DNA of 10,510 bases from NCBI GenBank assembly GCA_947457715.1, contig CANGXK010000049.1, positions 1 to 10,510 of the forward strand. The letters run 5' to 3'. A program made the position numbers and the translations under genes. Positions 5,566-10,510 of this stretch are shown here, piece by piece. A model generated the notes under the pieces. It made no database searches. It saw only the letters and a program-made list of their open reading frames with translations, and was not told the DNA's origin. How positions within the stretch are numbered: the first letter of the stretch is position 1; each line of letters opens with the position of its first letter. This stretch comes from Gemmatimonadota bacterium (GTDB lineage Bacteria > Gemmatimonadota > Gemmatimonadetes > Gemmatimonadales > Gemmatimonadaceae).

Positions 5566-8148
5566 ATGCGCTTTCGCTTTCTCCCGCTCGCCGCGGCAGG
5601 GCTCGCGCTCGCAGCGTGTCAGCCGGCCAACAAGCCGGCGACCGCCCCGACCCCCGCCTCCCGCCCCGGCACCCCGAATGGCACCCCGACGGCGGGCCAA
5701 CCGGCGCCGGGCCAACCGACGCCGGGACAGCCCCCGGCGGGCGGTCTGCCCAACATCCCCGGCCTCGCCGGCGCCCTCGGTGGCGCACCGGGCGGCGATC
5801 CCAACCCCCGCCCGTACGCCTCCGTCATCACGCCGCGCGCAAAGAGCAAGACCGGTGTCTTCGGCGTGCACCAGGTCGGATCGCGCCTCTATTTCGAAAT
5901 CCCAGCCGCTGAAGTGGGTAAGGATTTCGTGATCACGACCGTGCTGGCCGGAACGCCCGCCGGGATCGGCATCAACGGCACGCTCGGTCCCGACCGCGTG
6001 ATCCGCTTCGAGCGTCGCGACAACCGCATTCTCGTGCGCGACATCAACTACAACAACGTCGCCACCGACAGCACGCTCTCCACCCGTCGCGCAATGTCGC
6101 TGATCGAGTTCTATCCGATCATCGCCGCCCTCAACGTGGAAGCCTACGGCAAGGACAGCGCGGCGGTGATCGAGGTGACGCGCATGTTCACCGGCGGCGT
6201 GCAGGAGTTCGCCGCCGGCGGACGGCGCGCGGCGGTTGATGCCACGCGCTCGTACATCGAGAAGTTCGCGACGTTTGCGCGCAACGTGAACGTGACGGCC
6301 ACGCAGACGTTCACGCCGCAAGGCGGCGCCGGCGGACCTGCCATTCCGGGGCTCAATCCGGCCGGTGCGCAAGCCTCCACCGAGGCGTACACCTTCTCGA
6401 TCGTGCGCCTCCCCGACGTGCCGATGATGCCGCGCTTCATGGACGCGCGCGTCGGCTTCTTCGGCGAAACCAAGACCGATTTCGGATCGGCCGAGCAGCG
6501 CGTGCTGCCGCGTCGCTACATCTCGCGCTGGCGCCTCGAGTGCTCCGATCAGAAGGTCGGAAACCTCTGCGTGCCCAAGAAGCCCATCACGTACTACGTC
6601 GATCCCGCCACGCCCGACTGGCTCAAGCCGTGGATCAAGGCCGGCATCGAAGAGTGGCAGGGTGCGTTCGAGCAGGCCGGCTTCGCCAAGGGCATCGTGG
6701 CCGGCGTCGCGCCGAGCGATCCCGACTTCTCCGGTGAAGACGCGTCGGTGGCGATGGTGCGGTGGCTGCCGTCGCCGGTGGCCAATGCCGTCGGACCGAG
6801 CACGGTCGATCCGCGCACGGGCGAGATCATCGACGCCGACGTGCAGATGTACCACAACATCATGGACCTCCAGCGCGAGTGGTACTTCTCGCAGGTGGGC
6901 CATCTCGACAAACGCGCGCAGACATTCCCGTTCCCCGATTCGCTCATGGGACGCCTCGTGCAGTTCGTCGCGGCGCACGAAGTCGGACACACGCTTGGCT
7001 TCCCGCACAACATGAAGGGCAGCTCGATGTACCCGGTCGACTCGATCCGCAGCAAGACGTGGGTCGCGAAGATGGGGCACTCGCCCTCGATTATGGACTA
7101 TGCGCGCTTCAACTACATCGCGCAGCCGGAAGACGGCATCCCGCTCGGCGACCTCGTCCCCAAGGTCGGTCCGTATGACGTGTTCGCCGTGAAATGGGGC
7201 TACACTCCGATCGCCGGGGCAACGAAGCCGGAAGACGAGAAGACCACGCTCGACACGTGGGCCCGTATGCAGGACTCCGTGCCCTGGTACCGCTTCGGCG
7301 GCGGACAGGTCGATCCCGGTGAACAGTCGGAAGCGATCGGTGATGCCGATGCCGTGAAGTCCACACGCCTCGGCTTCAAGAACCTGCGCCGCATCGTGGA
7401 TCTCGTCGTGCCGGCTGCAACCACCGACAAGACGGCCGACTATTCCCTGCTGCGCGCCACGTACGCCGGCGTGCTCGGTCAGTGGGCGACCGAAGCGCAG
7501 CACGTGACGCGTGTGGTTGGTGGCCTCGACAAGCAAGAGAAGGCCGTCAGCCAGAGCGGACCGGTGTGGACGATGGTGCCACGCGCCCGTCAGAAGGAAG
7601 CCGTGAAGTTCCTCAACGACGAGGTGTTCACGACGCCGACGGCGATGATCAAGCCGGACATCCTCCGCAAGATCGAGTCGGACGGCAACATCAACCGCGT
7701 CAGCGGTGCCCAGGCGCGCACCCTCTCGTCGCTGGTGCAGAACGCCAAGCTGCAGCGCATGGTGGAGTTCGAAGCCATCGCCACGGACAAGAGCGAGGTC
7801 TACTCGCTCGGCGAGATGCTGACCGAGCTGCGGAAGGGGCTCTTCAGCGAGATCTACAGTGGTAAGCCGATCGACGCGTACCGTCGTCGCCTGCAGGCCA
7901 CGTACCTCGAGGCGATGGCAGCGAAGATCAAGCCGCCCGCCCCGAGCGCGCAGGAAGCGGCGCTCGCCGCGGCCTTCGGGCAGGCCATCGTGAACACCCG
8001 CGACTTCCGTCCGTTGCTCAAGGACGAGATGCGCACGCTCGACCGCGAGCTCGCGGCGGCCGTGGGCCGGGCCGGTGATCGCACCACCCGCGCGCATCTG
8101 CAGGACGCGCGCGACCAGATCAAGACAATGCTGGATACGGACAAGTAG
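5566..8148 (+). CDS. Zinc-dependent met-zincin metalloprotease lipoprotein (DUF5118/DUF5117/DUF4953 type), copy 2
   Basis: A tandem paralog of the preceding gene with the same length, 860 aa. The lipoprotein signal is MRFRFLPLAAAGLALAAC, with the lipobox Cys at 18. A Pro/Gly/Gln linker runs to about residue 80. The conserved region begins at PRPY (81-84), carries the Cys pair (326, 335), and reaches the catalytic motif HEVGHTLGFPH: zinc ligands His471, His475 and His481, catalytic Glu472. The Met-turn is IMDYARFNY (Met510). Over the first 60 aligned residues after PRPY I count 43 identities with copy 1. The signal peptide, the linkers, an insert at about 258-276 and the segment near 790-815 differ most. 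The ATG at 5566 has an AGG about six bases upstream, the best ribosome-binding-like sequence among the starts examined. The protein is probably a lipid-anchored envelope protease; its substrate and division of labour with copy 1 are unknown. A strong terminator follows. Confidence 0.9.
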   Translation: MRFRFLPLAAAGLALAACQPANKPATAPTPASRPGTPNGTPTAGQPAPGQPTPGQPPAGGLPNIPGLAGALGGAPGGDPNPRPYASVITPRAKSKTGVFGVHQVGSRLYFEIPAAEVGKDFVITTVLAGTPAGIGINGTLGPDRVIRFERRDNRILVRDINYNNVATDSTLSTRRAMSLIEFYPIIAALNVEAYGKDSAAVIEVTRMFTGGVQEFAAGGRRAAVDATRSYIEKFATFARNVNVTATQTFTPQGGAGGPAIPGLNPAGAQASTEAYTFSIVRLPDVPMMPRFMDARVGFFGETKTDFGSAEQRVLPRRYISRWRLECSDQKVGNLCVPKKPITYYVDPATPDWLKPWIKAGIEEWQGAFEQAGFAKGIVAGVAPSDPDFSGEDASVAMVRWLPSPVANAVGPSTVDPRTGEIIDADVQMYHNIMDLQREWYFSQVGHLDKRAQTFPFPDSLMGRLVQFVAAHEVGHTLGFPHNMKGSSMYPVDSIRSKTWVAKMGHSPSIMDYARFNYIAQPEDGIPLGDLVPKVGPYDVFAVKWGYTPIAGATKPEDEKTTLDTWARMQDSVPWYRFGGGQVDPGEQSEAIGDADAVKSTRLGFKNLRRIVDLVVPAATTDKTADYSLLRATYAGVLGQWATEAQHVTRVVGGLDKQEKAVSQSGPVWTMVPRARQKEAVKFLNDEVFTTPTAMIKPDILRKIESDGNINRVSGAQARTLSSLVQNAKLQRMVEFEAIATDKSEVYSLGEMLTELRKGLFSEIYSGKPIDAYRRRLQATYLEAMAAKIKPPAPSAQEAALAAAFGQAIVNTRDFRPLLKDEMRTLDRELAAAVGRAGDRTTRAHLQDARDQIKTMLDTDK
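5695..5739 (+). repeat. Three tandem 15-bp in-frame repeats in the second lipoprotein linker
   Basis: GGCCAACCGGCGCCG, GGCCAACCGACGCCG and the more diverged GGACAGCCCCCGGCG encode GQPAP, GQPTP, GQPPA. The position in the protein corresponds to the 12-bp repeat of the upstream paralog, but the unit length and sequence are unrelated. The two linkers therefore seem to have expanded independently after duplication. Confidence 0.7.
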
Positions 8149-8181
8149 TCCCGCATCTGGCACATCGTAGGTCGAGAAGGG

Positions 8182-8220
8182 CAACGGGGTGGTCGCGCAG
8201 TCAGCGCGGCCACCCTGTTG
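8182..8220 (+). terminator. Terminator-like hairpin after the protease pair
   Basis: AACGGGGTGGTCGCGC (8183-8198) pairs with GCGCGGCCACCCTGTT (8204-8219) across the 5-base loop AGTCA: 14 Watson-Crick pairs and two G-T wobbles. C8182 and G8220 add one more pair. It lies 34 bases after the stop of protease copy 2. The bases after it (TCGTTGGCC) include some T but no true run. Its position between the protease and kinase genes fits the end of the protease transcript. It also overlaps a GTG (8189) in frame with the kinase, which argues against that GTG being used. Confidence 0.7.
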
Positions 8221-8278
8221 TCGTTGGCCCGACGGCCTGACTGTAACCGAAGCCGGTGCGCCTACGTACGTTCCGCAT

Positions 8279-10177
8279 ATGTCTTTGCACGCTGATTCCG
8301 CCCCCGGCGATATCGCCCCGGTCCGATCCGCCCTGCGCGGCCAGTACGAAATTCAACGTGAGCTTGGGCGAGGCGGCATGGGTATCGTGCTCCTGGCGCG
8401 AGACGAGCGCCTCGACCGGTTGGTCGCCCTCAAGGTCTTGCCGCCGCAACTGGCCGAGCATGGGGAAACGAAAGAGCGCTTTCTGCGGGAAGCGCGCATG
8501 GCGGCGCAGCTGTCGCATCCGAACATCGTGCCGGTGTACCGGGCCGACGAGATCAACGGCTTCGCCTTTTTCGCGATGGGCTTCGTGGAAGGCGAGACGT
8601 TGGGTGAGCGCATCCGCGACCGCGGCGCCCTGCCCGCCGCCGATGTGGTCCGGGTGCTGCGCGAAACCGCCTGGGCCCTCGCCTACGCGCACGCCCGCGG
8701 CATCGTGCACCGCGATGTGAAGCCCGACAACATTCTGCTCGAGCGCGGCAGCGGCCGGTCGGTCGTCACCGACTTCGGCATCGCCCGATCGGACTTCAAT
8801 CCGGCGCTCACGCAGGACGGGTACGTGCTGGGCACCGTCCATTTCATGAGTCCCGAACAGGCCAGCGGCGAATCCCTCGATGGCCGCAGCGACCTGTACG
8901 CGCTGGGGTGCATCGGCTTTCTGGCGCTCAGTGGCCGGCTGCCGTTCGAGGGATCGGCGCCGCAGGCGATTCTGGTGGCACACGCCACCAAGGAGCCACC
9001 GTCGCTGCGATCGGTTGCGCCCGCCGTGCCGCCGGCCTTGGCCGCCGTGATCGATCGGTGCCTCCGCAAACGGGCCACTGACCGGTTCGCGAACGGCGAG
9101 GAGCTAGCCGACGCGCTCGGTAAGGCGCTTGAGGCGGTGGAGAGTGCGGCCCGCGACGAAGGCGGGCAGACCGCGCTATCGAGCGACGATGCCATGATCA
9201 TCTGGCGTCGCGCGGCGGAGCTGCAAGCGGAAGCGGCGGCCCGGTTGGAGTCTCGCATGCGAGCGACCGCCGGTACCAAACAGCTGGTCGCGACATCAAT
9301 GGCGCCGGTAAACGCCGCAAATAGTGCAACAGAATCAGGTCATGTTAACGCCACTACTGCGGCATTACTGACGGATTCGTATAGGTTACGCGATGTCGAG
9401 GCCGCTGCCGTCGAAGCGGGCATCTCCCAACGCTACGTCGCGCTGGCCCTCGACGAACTCCGGGCATCGCCCAATGCCGTCCAGCGCGCGCAGCCGATGC
9501 CCCGCTGGAAGGAAGCCCTCGCCACGCGCCTATTCGGCACCGCACAACGCACCCTGTCCGTCACGCGACGCTACGCGGCCGCGCCTCGTGCCGTGCTTCA
9601 GGTGCTGGGCCGGTCACTCCAGGCAGCGCCATGGTCACTGGCGCTACGCGATACACTGGGTGGACACCCTCTCGATGGTGGCGTGCTGGTGTTCGATCTC
9701 CCGGCGATGGTCGACGGCAACTACAAGTGGACGTGGACACGCTACGGTGTATATGCCCCAGAACTGCGGGTGTCACTCGCTGCCGCGCCGGGCAGTACCA
9801 AGGCCTGCGAGGTCACGATCGACGTCAGCCTGCGAGAAGGGCTCACGGCCAACATTGCCGGCTACAGCATCATTGCTGGCGGCGGCAGTGCCTTTGGAGG
9901 CCTCATTGGCGCCGCGATCGGAAAGAAGGCCATGATGCTTGTCGGTGCCGCGATCGGCGGACCAGCGCTCGCCGGCGCCATGGTCGTTTATGTCGCCTTG
10001 CTGGCTTTCGCCGGCCCGTTGTATCGCTGGGAAATCCGGAAGAGCGAGGCCGAGTTGCAGGCGGCCTTGGCCGCCATCGATGTCGCCATGCGCTCCATCG
10101 ACATCTTCGGGGAGGCACCCACGCCGCCCCCACCGCGCCCGGCCAGCTCCGGCGGAGACCTGTTGATGTTCTCGTAA
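8279..10177 (+). CDS. Serine/threonine protein kinase (PknB-like) with an uncharacterised membrane-hairpin C-terminus
   Basis: The product is 632 aa from the ATG at 8279. An in-frame GTG at 8189 would start inside the terminator hairpin and adds 30 uninformative residues. The kinase domain spans about 23-285 and is complete. It has the glycine loop GRGGMG (30-35), Lys52 in VALK, Glu71 of the C-helix, HRDVKPDN with Asp146, Lys148 and Asn151, DFG (165-167), SPE (191-193) and Asp205. It is an RD kinase and should phosphorylate Ser/Thr on unknown partners. After it come an Ala/Glu/Arg-rich helix (about 306-327), a lower-G+C linker (about 340-370), and a helical motif EAAAVEAGISQRYVALALDE (374-393). 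A beta-rich stretch follows (about 460-520), then two Gly/Ala-rich hydrophobic segments (about 528-548 and 552-580) and a Pro-rich tail. No PASTA or other known sensor domain is visible. No Shine-Dalgarno sequence or clear promoter is seen. Confidence 0.88.
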   Translation: MSLHADSAPGDIAPVRSALRGQYEIQRELGRGGMGIVLLARDERLDRLVALKVLPPQLAEHGETKERFLREARMAAQLSHPNIVPVYRADEINGFAFFAMGFVEGETLGERIRDRGALPAADVVRVLRETAWALAYAHARGIVHRDVKPDNILLERGSGRSVVTDFGIARSDFNPALTQDGYVLGTVHFMSPEQASGESLDGRSDLYALGCIGFLALSGRLPFEGSAPQAILVAHATKEPPSLRSVAPAVPPALAAVIDRCLRKRATDRFANGEELADALGKALEAVESAARDEGGQTALSSDDAMIIWRRAAELQAEAAARLESRMRATAGTKQLVATSMAPVNAANSATESGHVNATTAALLTDSYRLRDVEAAAVEAGISQRYVALALDELRASPNAVQRAQPMPRWKEALATRLFGTAQRTLSVTRRYAAAPRAVLQVLGRSLQAAPWSLALRDTLGGHPLDGGVLVFDLPAMVDGNYKWTWTRYGVYAPELRVSLAAAPGSTKACEVTIDVSLREGLTANIAGYSIIAGGGSAFGGLIGAAIGKKAMMLVGAAIGGPALAGAMVVYVALLAFAGPLYRWEIRKSEAELQAALAAIDVAMRSIDIFGEAPTPPPPRPASSGGDLLMFS

Positions 10178-10182
10178 CACCC

Positions 10183-10210
10183 TTGCATTAGCTCATTACT
10201 GAGATATATT
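10183..10210 (+). promoter_or_regulatory. Candidate sigma70-like promoter for the pirin gene
   Basis: TTGCAT (10183-10188) and TATATT (10205-10210) are separated by 16 bases, close to the TTGACA/TATAAT pattern. The pair lies in a short AT-rich island, unusual in this G+C-rich window, between the kinase stop (10177) and the pirin ATG (10239). A start of transcription near 10217 would give a leader of about 20 bases. It is a pattern match only. Confidence 0.45.
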
Positions 10211-10238
10211 AAGGGTATCCCAACGCCGAGCCAATCTG

Positions 10239-10510
10239 ATGTCCATCCGCCCCGTCAAGCGCATCGTGCAGGCCCAGCCCACCATGGAAGGCGCCGGTGT
10301 GCATCTGCACCGCGCCTTCGGGTTCACTGAAACGTCTGAAACCGACCCGTTCCTGCTGTTCGACGATTTCCGGAACGACGTTCCCCGGCAGTACCAGGCG
10401 GGCTTCCCGTGGCACCCGCATCGCGGCATCGAGACCATCACCTACGTGCTGGCCGGCAACGTCGAGCACGCCGACTCGCTGGGCAATCGCGGCATGCTGG
10501 GTGCCGGCGA
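10239..10510 (+). CDS. Pirin family protein, N-terminal part (runs off the window)
   Basis: Ninety full codons are visible from the ATG at 10239, and the frame is open at the window edge. The sequence is a clear pirin N-terminus: DPFLLFDDFRND (36-47), then GFPWHPHRGIETITYVL (55-71) and a GNVEHADSLGN turn (73-83). Pirins are bicupin proteins that bind one Fe in the N-terminal cupin; several bacterial members act as quercetin 2,3-dioxygenases, and others are regulators. The first two metal ligands correspond to His59 and His61 in HPHRG. The remaining His and Glu ligands would lie beyond the window, so enzymatic competence cannot be judged. The gene follows the kinase on the same strand after 61 bases but has its own promoter-like sequence, so I treat it as an independent unit. 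The region ahead of the ATG (cgccgagccaatctg) has no good Shine-Dalgarno sequence. Confidence 0.9.
   Translation, partial: MSIRPVKRIVQAQPTMEGAGVHLHRAFGFTETSETDPFLLFDDFRNDVPRQYQAGFPWHPHRGIETITYVLAGNVEHADSLGNRGMLGAG

Noticed and set aside
5557..8184. Antisense ORF of 875 codons covering the whole of protease copy 2
   Set aside because: It mirrors a high-G+C gene in the frame where third-position G/C removes antisense stops. The translation is Arg/His/Val/Gly-rich with no motif, and the true gene on the + strand has a signal peptide and catalytic site.
8264..8271. ACGTACGT palindrome just ahead of the kinase ATG as an operator
   Set aside because: Eight bases only, with no second copy nearby and no recognised regulator site; too short to call.
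8201..8983. Minus-strand ORF of 260 codons opposite the kinase N-terminal domain
   Set aside because: A shadow of the kinase coding strand; no motif or independent support.

Overview
The window is G+C-rich bacterial DNA. The mix of genes is most consistent with Gemmatimonadota: large lipoprotein met-zincin proteases carrying DUF5117/DUF5118-type regions, a PknB-like kinase with an unusual C-terminus, and an APC permease beginning with an IDESTLSKD-type leader. That assignment is inference from remembered family resemblance, since no marker gene (rRNA, ribosomal protein) lies in the window. I found no tRNA, rRNA, CRISPR array, integrase or transposase.

Layout. (1) 1-223: 3' end of an alpha/beta-hydrolase on the + strand. 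(2) 221-349: a head-to-head pair of a pyrimidine-rich interspersed repeat between two convergent genes, able to fold as one long imperfect hairpin. (3) 360-926 (-): a Uma2-family PD-(D/E)XK nuclease-fold protein. (4) 1078-2568 (-): a 12-TM-type APC-superfamily amino acid permease. (5) 2569-2861: a divergent intergenic region holding a third copy of the repeat. (6) 2862-5444 and 5566-8148 (+): two tandem paralogous zinc metalloprotease lipoproteins, both 860 aa, separated by a 121-bp spacer with two hairpins. (7) 8182-8220: a strong terminator-like hairpin. (8) 8279-10177 (+): a Ser/Thr protein kinase whose C-terminal half I do not recognise. (9) 10239-end (+): the 5' part of a pirin-family gene, with a plausible sigma70-like promoter in front.

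How the genes work together. The only clear functional unit is the duplicated protease pair. Both proteins look like lipid-anchored envelope enzymes, and both keep the zinc ligands, the catalytic Glu and the Met-turn. The permease (amino acid uptake) diverges from the protease pair; a link between peptide breakdown outside the membrane and amino acid import is possible but is only inference from neighbourhood. The kinase and pirin genes look like independent units, because a strong terminator precedes the kinase and a separate promoter precedes pirin. Nothing here demands an undescribed system. The observations most worth following up are the interspersed repeat family, the protease duplication with its hairpin-bearing spacer, and the uncharacterised C-terminal module of the kinase.
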